Below, in pieces: positions 51,887-60,817 of a stretch of 64,000 nt of DNA. The position numbers and the translations under genes were made by a program. The notes below the pieces were generated by a model. It searched no databases. It was not told the origin of the DNA and worked only from the letters and a program-made list of their open reading frames with translations. The stretch is from contig CACYYG010000006.1 in NCBI GenBank assembly GCA_902778535.1, positions 1 to 64,000 on the forward strand. Direction: 5' to 3'. Within the stretch, counting starts at the first letter, position 1; the number at the start of each line of letters is the position of its first letter. This DNA is from an uncultured Prevotellaceae bacterium (GTDB lineage: Bacteria > Bacteroidota > Bacteroidia > Bacteroidales > Bacteroidaceae).

Positions 51887-52759
51887 TTACCATTCATAAT
51901 CAATATTCCCAGCAGCTTCAGGTTCACCATCCAAGGCATCCCAAACAGAGTATTGGCTACTTGAATCATTATCGTCTATAGTCTCATAGTATTCATCATC
52001 TATCCAATAACCTGTTTCAACAAGTTTTTGAGAATACAATCTAAACTCATAAATGGTTTTTAGAGTATATGGTTCTCCGTCACCTGCAATTCCCTGAGAT
52101 AATTCTACAACTTTTGTTCCTTTTCTGTTTTTATTATAAAAGTTCCATATTTCTGAGTAAATAAGTGGAAGGATCTCATTACCTTTTGTATCTATGATTC
52201 CCCATCTATCGCGAGTACTCTTTTCTGGATCAAAGATATGTGTTTTCCCATTTAACTTAACTCTTGCTAGACCGCACTTATCAAAGCCATCTATATAATC
52301 ATACTTTCCAGAAGGGACAACCTCGTTATTGTTTCTATCTATAACGGACCACTTATCATCCTTCAAGATGGTGGTAAGCCCACAGCCCTCTTTATATCTA
52401 ACTGCATCAATAAGTTTGCCATCAACATATGTTTCCCACAAGTCTCTATCCTGGTTGTAAAATTTACAATAGAACAATCTTTTATGTTGATCAGCAAGTT
52501 GCTGTAGAGTAAAACCACGCAATCTTGGTGTCATCTTATATACGCCAACCGTTTCATTGCTCGAATTGAAAAGATGAAGATAGAAGCCAAACTCATTATC
52601 TACATAATTAAGTTTGCACGCACCAAGACTGTTTGCCAAATCGACAAAAGGAGTTTCCATTGTATGATAAATAACCTTTCCATTACAAAAGGTTTGCTTA
52701 ATGACATCCTTCATTCCTTTATACTCTGGCAAATATTCTCTTATCTTTAATTTGGTCAT
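51887..52759 (-). CDS. WG-repeat-like protein
   Basis: 290 residues from the ATG at 52759. The centre has WG-type repeats (DDKWSVIDRNNNEVVP; YDYIDGFDKCGLARVKLNGKTHIFD; DRWGIIDTKGNEILPLIYSEI). The N-terminal 90 residues and the acidic C-terminal tail are unfamiliar. No signal peptide, so it is probably cytoplasmic. WG repeats are beta-structured and function is generally unknown. Likely co-transcribed with the gene at 52807-53322 and with the HAD gene. Confidence 0.78.
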   Translation of the reverse strand: MTKLKIREYLPEYKGMKDVIKQTFCNGKVIYHTMETPFVDLANSLGACKLNYVDNEFGFYLHLFNSSNETVGVYKMTPRLRGFTLQQLADQHKRLFYCKFYNQDRDLWETYVDGKLIDAVRYKEGCGLTTILKDDKWSVIDRNNNEVVPSGKYDYIDGFDKCGLARVKLNGKTHIFDPEKSTRDRWGIIDTKGNEILPLIYSEIWNFYNKNRKGTKVVELSQGIAGDGEPYTLKTIYEFRLYSQKLVETGYWIDDEYYETIDDNDSSSQYSVWDALDGEPEAAGNIDYEW

Positions 52760-52806
52760 ATATTTATACAAATATTTTATTCATGCCATCATAAGTCCTA
52801 TAGCCA

Positions 52807-53322
52807 TTAATAATATAAATCTTCATAATCGTCATCATTATTGCAGAAATGATTAAACTCCTTAAATAGAGTATTATGCATAGAATCATAGAGGTCGTCA
52901 AAGTCAATATTTGATGCGTCTATTTCTCCATTTCTATCTGCATAAGATGAGTTTAATAAAGTATAGATAGCATATTTGGCCGAACGTTCCATTTCTTGTT
53001 CTTCATACTCGTTAGAAGGACCACAAATTTGATCATCGTATATCAAATCTAATAATATTGACTGTATATCGTCAAACAAATTATAAAAAGAATAGAACTC
53101 TTCTACTTTCATAGTTTTGCACTTCTTTTGTACGACATTATTGTCTACTAATCCCATATCATTATTTGTGGAGTACTTGACACGTTTATTTCTATAGTGC
53201 TCCCTATACACCTTTCTTACATCTGGGTATGATTCATCTTCAAGAATCCTGGGGTTTGCCAGGATGATCTTCTCAGCTTTATTAATATATTCCATCGCAC
53301 TTACTTTTTTCCTTTCTTTCAT
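52807..53322 (-). CDS. Acidic 171-residue protein under the island operator
   Basis: 171 residues from the ATG at 53322. A basic N-terminal part (MKERKKVSAMEYINKAEKII, YREHYRNKRVKY) is followed by a strongly acidic second half that ends NDDDYEDLYY. No known family and no signal peptide. Its promoter carries the same CGAAC-N5-GTTCG palindrome, at the same distance, as the ATPase operon and the WYL gene. It could be an accessory, inhibitor or DNA-mimic-type protein; that is a guess from charge alone. Confidence 0.72.
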   Translation of the reverse strand: MKERKKVSAMEYINKAEKIILANPRILEDESYPDVRKVYREHYRNKRVKYSTNNDMGLVDNNVVQKKCKTMKVEEFYSFYNLFDDIQSILLDLIYDDQICGPSNEYEEQEMERSAKYAIYTLLNSSYADRNGEIDASNIDFDDLYDSMHNTLFKEFNHFCNNDDDYEDLYY

Positions 53323-53348
53323 AATAATAGCATTTTTGATTGTTGGTG

Positions 53349-53356
53349 CAAAGATA
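53349..53356 (-). promoter_or_regulatory. -7 box (TATCTTTG) of the acidic protein gene
   Basis: TAnnTTTG on the minus strand, 26 bp before the ATG at 53322. Confidence 0.65.
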
Positions 53357-53367
53357 AAACCATATGG

Positions 53368-53382
53368 CGAACACAATGTTCG
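53368..53382. promoter_or_regulatory. Candidate WYL operator 1 (CGAAC-N5-GTTCG)
   Basis: CGAACACAATGTTCG, perfect 5-bp arms, starting 11 bp upstream of the -7 box at 53349-53356, where the -33 region would lie. Confidence 0.65.
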
Positions 53383-53418
53383 TGAACAAAGATTATAAAA
53401 GCAATCTCTCTCCAAAAC

Positions 53419-55986
53419 TCATTGAGTCCTGAGTATTTCTACATATTCCAATTGATTGGCAATATCCAATAGAGAGGTAGAAAATGAAGAGTTACTATTT
53501 GACAGCTTGATGTATAAAGTATCAATAGCACGAGTCATAGCCATATAACACCACATAGCAGCATACTTCGCTTGTAATTCATTCCTACTTACGAATAGCT
53601 CAGCATTTGAAATCGCATATTCTTCTCCATCTCTGGAAGATATCTTTTCATAATAAAAAGTGTCTAAATCTATACACATGATATTCCAAGACTCAAGCCC
53701 CCTACATGACTCATATAAGATACACCTTGTATTATCTTGCCCAATTTGTAGATTTCTCTTGTCATCGACTGTTCCATCTACTACACGTAATTGTTCTGGA
53801 AAACCAAGACCCTCTAGATGCCGATTTCTATGAGCAGCCCTAATATCTATATATCCAAACGTGTCGATTATAACGTCAACATCACTAGATGTTTCTCTCT
53901 CAGTATATATATGCGGGAAAAGAAACAAAACATTTTCGTAATTACTACATCCATAATCTTTCCCACTAAGATATAATTCATTTATTACATCTATTGGTAA
54001 TTTGGAACTATCCTTGAATTGACGACAATCTATTATCACCCGACCTCTATTTCTCATTTCGTCTGGAATGGATATAGAAGAGCCAAGGTTGAATCTTTCT
54101 GAATATGTATTAATGAAATCCAGAATATTTCCTTTTTGACGATGACTTCCACTAGATAAAGATATTTCGTTTACATCTATACTTTGCCCTAAGCAAATGG
54201 ACCAATTATTGGGGACGGGTGTACGTATTAGCTGAGATGAGCCTCCTGTAGCAACTATTGTGTCGTCAGAGCCATTTAGTTCCAAAAGTAAAGCTTTCTC
54301 ATACAGTTGGCAATCCTGTCCTTCATCAACTAAAATGTATTTTGACCAATTCACTTTTCGCTTGATTTTCTTAAAAACCAAATTAAACTCATCTCTCTCT
54401 TCTTCTTTCTCTTTATGTCTTAGAATTAGAGATGTTTCATTATCCAGCTCATCTAGTTGGATGTGAAAATCAGCAGCGATATCCTCCACCAGAATGTCTT
54501 CATTTTGGAAACGTTGCTCCGCATATTTTATAAATCCTTCATAGAGTTCCTCATATTTTTTCTGAAATTCTTCAGAATCTCTAATTTCATCAAATATATA
54601 AGCTGTTTTAATCTTATACTCTGTTTGGAATGCTTCTAAATCATGGAACATATTATACAATTGCTTTAGAATCGCATTGTACCCCCCTAAAAATCTCTTG
54701 CGGTGGTAACTATTTAGAAATATCTTGCGCTTTTCCTTTACATACTCTATGGCAAAACGCTCTAGTAACGAGATATCAAGTTCATCCATTCTTACCAACA
54801 TAAAAACTCGATAAGAATCAAATTCTTTTTTTTCACTTAATTCTATTCTTCCGTCATCAAATAACTTGCGGAACAGCATTCTTAAATCGATTATCCCTGA
54901 AAGTTTACTTTCTTGAACCATCAATGCATTAAATCTAGCAACCCGAGATAAACAAAGTCCAAATACATTGTCAACTTCTTTCTGATCCAGATTTAATTGC
55001 CTGACAGGTGAGTCCTTATAGATATCATAAAAAAATTTGTGTAATGTACTTATTGAAGCATTTGTTGGGTTGAAATCTGATATGCTTTTTAAGATTTGCT
55101 TCAAGTCCATTATCAACATATGATTATATGTCAATAATCGGCAATGGTGAGAAGGCATGTTGTCCTTCTTCTTAACTTGATCGTACATAAGCCGCAAAAG
55201 TGTATGGGTTTTACCCGTTCCAGGTCTTCCTTTTATAATACACAATTTATTACCTAAAACACTTTCTGCAGCATTTATTACTTTTGAAACTTTATTCTTC
55301 GTAATTGAGTTCACTTTACGCTTTGTAAGAACACCTTGCTTAGTATCTTTTTCTGCTGTCTCAATGAATAAGTTAACAAAACTTGTCCACGTTGCACTCC
55401 TTTGGCCATCATCAAATAACAGAGCATTAACTCTACCATACTTGTTTTTTTGTACGTTGACCGCATAGGTTATAGCTGAAACCAATGGTATACCCCTGTT
55501 GAAAGAAATATTATCTAAATAGAATTTCTTGCTACATTTAGGGGCTGAAACAACATATATAATAGTTATATCAAAATGTTTTATTTTGGGTATATTCTCA
55601 TACACATAATTGCAGAAGGCTTTTCTGTCTGATTCTATTTCGTCCATATAGTTGAATGAACCTCTCTGTGTATAGAAGTTTTCTTCATCCACATCTATGA
55701 CATCTGGCATATCTAAACGACGAACTGCAACTGCTAAGCTATTTATGAATTTACCGTTCCATTTACAATAATTTGTTCTCCCCTGAGTTGTTGCGCCATA
55801 AGGAATATCAATAAACAGTAAGAAATCATATTCGCCAAACGTCTCTGTTGGTGACTTAATATTATACAGAACATGTGCATTAATATCGGCAAATGTATTC
55901 CTAAAGACATAGTCCAATGCCTCTTCAAACTTTTGGCTGTATTCACCTCTTTCAGAAGTCAGGTTTATTGGAATATATGAAACCAT
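53419..55986 (-). CDS. Superfamily 1 (UvrD/Rep-like) helicase with N-terminal extra domain
   Basis: 855 residues. Residues about 1-215 hold an unusual N-terminal domain with EYDFLLFIDIPYG and CKWNGKFINS, loosely like NERD-type nuclease cores, but no catalytic set is proven. Then come helicase motifs: Walker A KGRPGTGKTHTLL (about 253), motif II YILVDEGQDCQ, motif III ATGGSSQLI and motif VI MAMTRAIDTLYI. It begins 12 bp after the PLD-like gene and is the third gene of the ATPase operon. No own promoter was seen. DNA unwinding is inferred from motifs. Confidence 0.85.
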   Translation of the reverse strand: MVSYIPINLTSERGEYSQKFEEALDYVFRNTFADINAHVLYNIKSPTETFGEYDFLLFIDIPYGATTQGRTNYCKWNGKFINSLAVAVRRLDMPDVIDVDEENFYTQRGSFNYMDEIESDRKAFCNYVYENIPKIKHFDITIIYVVSAPKCSKKFYLDNISFNRGIPLVSAITYAVNVQKNKYGRVNALLFDDGQRSATWTSFVNLFIETAEKDTKQGVLTKRKVNSITKNKVSKVINAAESVLGNKLCIIKGRPGTGKTHTLLRLMYDQVKKKDNMPSHHCRLLTYNHMLIMDLKQILKSISDFNPTNASISTLHKFFYDIYKDSPVRQLNLDQKEVDNVFGLCLSRVARFNALMVQESKLSGIIDLRMLFRKLFDDGRIELSEKKEFDSYRVFMLVRMDELDISLLERFAIEYVKEKRKIFLNSYHRKRFLGGYNAILKQLYNMFHDLEAFQTEYKIKTAYIFDEIRDSEEFQKKYEELYEGFIKYAEQRFQNEDILVEDIAADFHIQLDELDNETSLILRHKEKEEERDEFNLVFKKIKRKVNWSKYILVDEGQDCQLYEKALLLELNGSDDTIVATGGSSQLIRTPVPNNWSICLGQSIDVNEISLSSGSHRQKGNILDFINTYSERFNLGSSISIPDEMRNRGRVIIDCRQFKDSSKLPIDVINELYLSGKDYGCSNYENVLFLFPHIYTERETSSDVDVIIDTFGYIDIRAAHRNRHLEGLGFPEQLRVVDGTVDDKRNLQIGQDNTRCILYESCRGLESWNIMCIDLDTFYYEKISSRDGEEYAISNAELFVSRNELQAKYAAMWCYMAMTRAIDTLYIKLSNSNSSFSTSLLDIANQLEYVEILRTQ

Positions 55987-55998
55987 GTAATTTTACCT

Positions 55999-57204
55999 TT
56001 ACTTTCTTGAATAAGTTTTTCTTCTATAATCTTTTATTTGTGACAAATCTATCTTACCTATAAAACGGCCGTTTCGATGTTCGGCATCATCTCCTCCAAT
56101 AGAAAAAAATACAGGTTGCGATGACACATTCTTTGGGGGATTGTAATACGAAATCAACTTGTTTACTTTTTCATATTCTCCCCAACAGTTAATGTTCGGC
56201 TGGTGCAAACGATCTACAATTTTCTTGGCCGTCTGAATAATATTTAAATATGTATTATCACACCATGCAATTTTGGTTTGAAAGAAAGGAAAAACTATAT
56301 TTACAGAAGTTGGTGTGTTAGTTTCACCATCTTTTCTTAATACTCCAAAACCATGTCCGCTATTTATTAACACGTTGTTAGTAACAATACTTCTATCATG
56401 GAACTTATCTTGCTTACCAATAAAAATGTTCAAACTAAACTTCAAATCTTTACGTAATTTTTGAATCATTGTATGCAGATAGTTGTATTGGGCATCATAT
56501 AAATGGCTGCTTTCGCTTCTAGCACCAACAAAAAAAGAAATATCATATGTTTCGTCTTCTGCCAATCTCAAAGGTAAAAGATTTTGAAAAATCGGTTTGA
56601 GATTATAATCTATTTTCTTTTGAAAATCAACATCTGCGTCATCACATAGCAAGTAGTTATCTATGACAAGCATCGAATTGCTTATATTTAAAGGTGGTCT
56701 TACCTTGGGCCCCGTTAGTCCTCTCATAAAATTCCAATCTTTAGCCTTTTCATCAGGAAATGCAGTTCCACTATCACAAAAAAGATGATTACAATGCTTT
56801 GCCATTTCTGGATTGAATACGAACACTCCTAATTCTTTAGCTTTTTCGTTACAGATTTCGTCTTTTTTTGTCGTCAAGAACACAGCGTTCAAAACTTTGT
56901 TATCAGCATTTTCACCATTAATTAAAGAAATGTCAGGAAAACTATCTTTTTCGAATTCCAAACCGCATTGGTTATCTATAGATTTCTTCCATATTCTCCT
57001 CAACCAGTCACTATTATTGGTCAACGATTTGAATTCACTAGCAGAGATATTGAGAACAATATCAGCTTTACAAAAAAACTGATAAAATGACATCCACGCG
57101 TCAACAAGTCTTAAACTCTCATCATTAGGTTCAAACAATGGATAAGAATTCAAAAATTCTTGAAGGAAGTCCATCTCGCAATATACAACTTTCTTTTTAA
57201 TCAT
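55999..57204 (-). CDS. PLD/MIT_C-like protein of the island operon
   Basis: 401 residues. The N-terminal part (MIKKKVVYCEMDFLQEFLNS) has a beta-strand-acidic pattern that recalls PIN-like domains but is not diagnostic. The C-terminal part has a phospholipase-D/MIT_C-like signature, KFHDRSIVTNNVLINSGHGFG (H-D-R-x-I, then G-x-G-F), preceded by ISFFVGARSESS. Only one HxD-type half is visible. Its start overlaps the ATPase stop (ATGA, 57201-57204), showing tight coupling, and the helicase follows after 12 bp. Possible effector nuclease; inferred. Confidence 0.65.
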   Translation of the reverse strand: MIKKKVVYCEMDFLQEFLNSYPLFEPNDESLRLVDAWMSFYQFFCKADIVLNISASEFKSLTNNSDWLRRIWKKSIDNQCGLEFEKDSFPDISLINGENADNKVLNAVFLTTKKDEICNEKAKELGVFVFNPEMAKHCNHLFCDSGTAFPDEKAKDWNFMRGLTGPKVRPPLNISNSMLVIDNYLLCDDADVDFQKKIDYNLKPIFQNLLPLRLAEDETYDISFFVGARSESSHLYDAQYNYLHTMIQKLRKDLKFSLNIFIGKQDKFHDRSIVTNNVLINSGHGFGVLRKDGETNTPTSVNIVFPFFQTKIAWCDNTYLNIIQTAKKIVDRLHQPNINCWGEYEKVNKLISYYNPPKNVSSQPVFFSIGGDDAEHRNGRFIGKIDLSQIKDYRRKTYSRK

Positions 57205-59399
57205 AGGTTCAGCTCTTTCAATGTTAGAAGCTCCATAGCTGCATTATCAGCTTCATCAAAGAAGCCTGATCCAAAACTATCTGTCAAGCGACCATCAGAT
57301 TTAACCTTGATAGATATTATCTGAGGGGTATACAGGGGACGTTTTTCTGCATTTGGATGATAAACATACTGTATTGAAATATCATCTGCGTTTACTACTT
57401 TTTTTGCCGCTAATGTCTGCATCTTCCTAATCAGATACTCACTATGAGTTTCAATGATGAAATGTATGTTGTATTTGCTATAAGCTTCTGCAAACATTTC
57501 AGCTAACTTAGACTGATAGCTGGGGTGAAGATGTATCTCAGGTTCTTCTATGGCAATAGTGTTTACCTCAAAATGATATACATTTGTGTCGTATTTATCA
57601 AAGGCAGATAAATAGTTATTGTGATTTGCTTTTTCTTCTTTTGATGAGAGAATAGCTGTCTCTATCTGGAGAAGGATGGAAATAAGCTGTGTTATACCAT
57701 AACCTTCATCAGATAATAAACGTCCCTTATCGCCAGCTTCTTTATGCAGCCTTATTTTAATGCCCAGTCCTTCATCGTCAAGATGTAAAGATAAAGAATC
57801 ACCAAGACCAAATTGTTTAATCCAATAATTCATAAAATCATTGGCATTATAGTGAGGTTTATTAAAACTATCACGTTCTTCAAAAAGACGTTTTGCGTCA
57901 AAATATCTTCGCAGTAATTCAGTAAAATCGTTTTTCTCGTCCAATGAATAAAGTTTCTTAACTGTTGCACGAGAAGAACTTACGTATGACATGTTCTCTA
58001 TTCCAGAAGACGAAAGAACCTCAAAGATGACCATATCAAAAAATCTGGTTAACATATCAAATGCATAATGGTGAAATTCCCCCGGGAATTCAGCTTCGCC
58101 TCCCATCACAGGGAAAGTAAAGTAACCTCCTTTGTAAAAATTACTATTCCCTGGTACATATTTTTCGTTCCACACCATGACAACCTGATAAAGCATTTCA
58201 AAAGAAACAGGCTTGTCCTCCCATTCCTTTATTCTTTGCTCTTTAGTTTTCACCTCTGTCGTTTCTTCAAAATCACAATCTTCGTTATCCCATGACCGAA
58301 GCACTATATGATCCCAACCCCATCCACTTCCCGGATGATTTTGTAGATAGTCTTGCTTTAAATTAATATCTGGAATACCAATCTCTTTCGTTTCAGGAGT
58401 TGATGCATTTTCAAAAAAACGATATTCTGCATCCTTAAAATATTCATCAAAAGTATCAAAATCCGAATTAAGAAAATCAGTGACAATCTTATCTGATGCT
58501 GATAGAATAATAGAAGGAGAAACAAGATAAGTATTACTATTAGAATTTGGAATCATTTCTGATTCTATAATGGACTTGACATTCTCTTTCTTTATGGAGT
58601 GCAAATAATCCAAGACAGGAATGTTGAAATAAGTATTATTCTTTTGGACGTTGTCCAATAATTCAAGTTGTTTCGTTGAATAATTAGATTCCTTTTCGTC
58701 TTTATATTTTTGGAACTTCATTCTTCTTAGACGTATATAGTTTACGACGTCCATAACTCTACTCCTGCCAATTTCACGGAGATTGGATAGTATTTTGTCT
58801 CCCTCAGTCTTATACTCATCTTCAGAGATTCCGCCTTCTTCAGGTTCGAGACAACTAGCAGCATTCAGGCTACAGAAGTCGTTAACAAGAAAATCTGTTA
58901 TAGCATATACTGGTAAATGTTCCTTGATCAAATTTAGATTAACAGAAGTTCCACTTTTCTTGTTTGATGAATATAACACACCGTCATCTGTACTCATCTT
59001 AATACTTACAAGATATGCATTGTTGAGAACATCATTCTTATCAACTGAAAATACAAACTCAACATCCACATCTTTTGAAATAAGACATGAATGAATAGTA
59101 TAACACAAGGTTACCTCATTAGAAGATGAACTATCAGGGATAACCTTATCAAACCTTCCCAAAAGGTTATTAGGGTATTTGGTGAAATCTAATTTGTATT
59201 TGCTTAGCTGAATTTTTTCTCCCTTTTCAATTGCATTGTTTACCTGATTCATGAAAGAATATAGGAGAAAAGCGGCCTTGACAATAGAACTTTTACCAGA
59301 GCTGTTACATCCAGTAAGTATGGTTAATGGCTTGATGTCAATTGAAACACCATTCTCATCAAACACTCTGAAGTTTTTAATTGTGAATTTTGTATTCAT
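57201..59399 (-). CDS. DUF3696-type AAA ATPase (SMC/ABC-like)
   Basis: 732 residues. The N-terminus has KNFRVFDENGVSIDIKPLTI and Walker A TGCNSSGKSSIVKA (about 30-44). A long insertion follows, and the C-terminal ATPase lobe contains Walker B TIAIEEPEIHLHPSYQSKL, the switch His FIIETHSEYLIRKM, and a DUF3696-like end (YTPQIISIKVKSDGRL). ATPases of this class drive several two- or three-gene anti-phage systems. No TOPRIM nuclease is seen, unlike GajA/OLD proteins. First gene of the operon, with its own operator and promoter. Confidence 0.88.
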   Translation of the reverse strand: MNTKFTIKNFRVFDENGVSIDIKPLTILTGCNSSGKSSIVKAAFLLYSFMNQVNNAIEKGEKIQLSKYKLDFTKYPNNLLGRFDKVIPDSSSSNEVTLCYTIHSCLISKDVDVEFVFSVDKNDVLNNAYLVSIKMSTDDGVLYSSNKKSGTSVNLNLIKEHLPVYAITDFLVNDFCSLNAASCLEPEEGGISEDEYKTEGDKILSNLREIGRSRVMDVVNYIRLRRMKFQKYKDEKESNYSTKQLELLDNVQKNNTYFNIPVLDYLHSIKKENVKSIIESEMIPNSNSNTYLVSPSIILSASDKIVTDFLNSDFDTFDEYFKDAEYRFFENASTPETKEIGIPDINLKQDYLQNHPGSGWGWDHIVLRSWDNEDCDFEETTEVKTKEQRIKEWEDKPVSFEMLYQVVMVWNEKYVPGNSNFYKGGYFTFPVMGGEAEFPGEFHHYAFDMLTRFFDMVIFEVLSSSGIENMSYVSSSRATVKKLYSLDEKNDFTELLRRYFDAKRLFEERDSFNKPHYNANDFMNYWIKQFGLGDSLSLHLDDEGLGIKIRLHKEAGDKGRLLSDEGYGITQLISILLQIETAILSSKEEKANHNNYLSAFDKYDTNVYHFEVNTIAIEEPEIHLHPSYQSKLAEMFAEAYSKYNIHFIIETHSEYLIRKMQTLAAKKVVNADDISIQYVYHPNAEKRPLYTPQIISIKVKSDGRLTDSFGSGFFDEADNAAMELLTLKELNL

Positions 59400-59426
59400 A
59401 TTTGTGTTTTGTTTTTATTTCTGCTG

Positions 59427-59434
59427 CAAAATTA
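59427..59434 (-). promoter_or_regulatory. -7 box (TAATTTTG) of the ATPase-PLD-helicase operon
   Basis: Exact TAnnTTTG on the minus strand, 27 bp before the ATPase ATG. Confidence 0.7.
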
Positions 59435-59445
59435 CTACTCACTTA

Positions 59446-59460
59446 CGAACGCTTTGTTCG
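59446..59460. promoter_or_regulatory. Candidate WYL operator 2 (CGAAC-N5-GTTCG)
   Basis: CGAACGCTTTGTTCG, perfect 5-bp arms, 11 bp upstream of the -7 box at 59427-59434; same spacing as the other two sites. Confidence 0.7.
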
Positions 59461-59540
59461 CACTTTCAAATATTTTCACTCAACTCATGAATCCAGCGAA
59501 TTCGTCTCAACACTGCTGAGAGTTTTAGCTTCTTGGTTCT

Positions 59541-59702
59541 TCAGTTGCTCGGCTTACCAACATACCAATTTGTTAGACATACTTCTGTATTTGCATAGGT
59601 GGCCACCCTGCTTCTGGAACCATCAATGATTTCACATACATCATTGTACAGCAGGCTTTCTTCCTGTTGCACATTTGGTTGCAGTTCAATATCCTTATTC
59701 AT
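59541..59702 (-). pseudogene. Remnant of a DUF1016/YhcG-family nuclease gene
   Basis: An ATG at 59702 opens 53 codons ending TGA at 59541. The peptide (MNKDIELQPNVQQEE, YNDVCEIIDGSRSRVATYAN, TEVCLTNWYVGK) matches the N-terminal helical domain of DUF1016 (YhcG/PDDEXK) proteins. After VGK the family sequence is lost; downstream bases to about 59490 read EQLKNQEAKTLSSVE in another frame, possibly the old C-terminus joined by a deletion. The full gene would be about 1 kb, so this is a fragment. Confidence 0.75.
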
Positions 59703-59733
59703 GTTTCTCTAATTGCTTTTCTATTTCTTTTAA

Positions 59734-60783
59734 CTATTTCTCTCTGACTATAGCATATTTTTCGCTCATCTCCTGAATCCGCTTGTACACATCAACTGCT
59801 ACGGAACCTGTTGAGTGCAAAACGATAAGCTCTTTTCCGTAGGAACAGAGTTCACGTATAAGCTCAAAATTGTTGATACAGTCAAGCGTAAAGAACATGC
59901 CGCCTTGCAGTTGGGGGTATTCTATGCGCAGTTGCTGGTCTCTCTCTCCTTTCAGCGGTCTGTAGCTGCCATGAATGGGCTTGGTGTCGATATAGTCTTT
60001 TGACGCATCGCTCACCCAGCATAGGATATGCTCTACGGGACGGTCTTCAAAGAACGTCACGCCAACAATGTCGTCAAAGCGTTCTGCAAGGTCTTCAGGA
60101 CATTCCACATATTTCTTCTCAGGTAGTGGTTCCACATTGTCTATTCTGTCAAGGGCAAAGGTGAGAATCTTCCTGTCGTTGTCGGCAGCACCAAGCAAAT
60201 ACCAACGGTCGTTGTATTGCTTCAGCAGGTAAGGATGAAACTCGATGCTCTTGGTAGTGGTATCAGTAAACTTGTGATATGACAACCGGATAACCACCTC
60301 GTTTGAAATATTGTCAAAGAGTATTCCCAACAGTTTTGTGTCCTTTAGATTCTTCAGATAAGGGTTGTTGCTGAAACTGATAATTTTCCTACATTCCTCC
60401 AGGCCCAGTCCAATCTTGAATTTCTCAAGCCACTCGAAATGGTCAAGCCCGTCAAACTGTCCAATGGTACTCAGTACCTCACGTAATAGCAGACGCTCTT
60501 CCTTACCCATCTCCTCGCTAAAGAGGGAGAAAGAGCTGCTGGCGTATGTGATGCAGTTCTTGCCGTTCTTCTTGAATTCTCTGAAAGAGGCATTGAAAGG
60601 CGCACATTTTAATTCTTCCAGATCTTTCTCAATAGTGCGTTTTCCAACAGGCTTATAGCCTGCCTGACAGAGCATGTCATTCACCTTCTCCGTCAGCGTT
60701 TTCCTGTCGTAGAAATGATGGCGGTCGGACAGCAGCTTGTCAAGGAATCTATATCTTATGTGTGCTAGTTTATTTTGAGGCAT
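59734..60783 (-). CDS. WYL-domain transcriptional regulator
   Basis: 349 residues from the ATG at 60783. An N-terminal winged helix (IRYRFLDKLLSDRHHFYDRKTL, VGKRTIEKDLEELK), a WYL domain (about 165-240: IRLSYHKF, EFHPYLLKQYNDRWYLLGAA, the W-Y-L core) and a C-terminal WCX-like domain. WYL regulators (BrxR, CapW) repress anti-phage operons and sense nucleic acid or ligand. Autoregulation is suggested by an operator at 60818-60832; the same operator sits before the ATPase operon and the acidic gene. Confidence 0.9.
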   Translation of the reverse strand: MPQNKLAHIRYRFLDKLLSDRHHFYDRKTLTEKVNDMLCQAGYKPVGKRTIEKDLEELKCAPFNASFREFKKNGKNCITYASSSFSLFSEEMGKEERLLLREVLSTIGQFDGLDHFEWLEKFKIGLGLEECRKIISFSNNPYLKNLKDTKLLGILFDNISNEVVIRLSYHKFTDTTTKSIEFHPYLLKQYNDRWYLLGAADNDRKILTFALDRIDNVEPLPEKKYVECPEDLAERFDDIVGVTFFEDRPVEHILCWVSDASKDYIDTKPIHGSYRPLKGERDQQLRIEYPQLQGGMFFTLDCINNFELIRELCSYGKELIVLHSTGSVAVDVYKRIQEMSEKYAIVREK

Positions 60784-60798
60784 ATTCTGTTTTTTGTG

Positions 60799-60806
60799 CA
60801 AAGGTA
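60799..60806 (-). promoter_or_regulatory. -7 box (TACCTTTG) of the WYL gene
   Basis: Exact TAnnTTTG on the minus strand, 15 bp before the ATG at 60783. A second TATCTTTG lies at 60861-60868. Confidence 0.7.
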
Positions 60807-60817
60807 CGCAACGAGTG

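Noticed and set aside
53419-59399. Gabija (GajA/GajB) system
   Set aside because: A UvrD-like helicase and an ATPase occur together, but the ATPase shows a DUF3696-type end rather than a TOPRIM nuclease, and a third gene lies between them.
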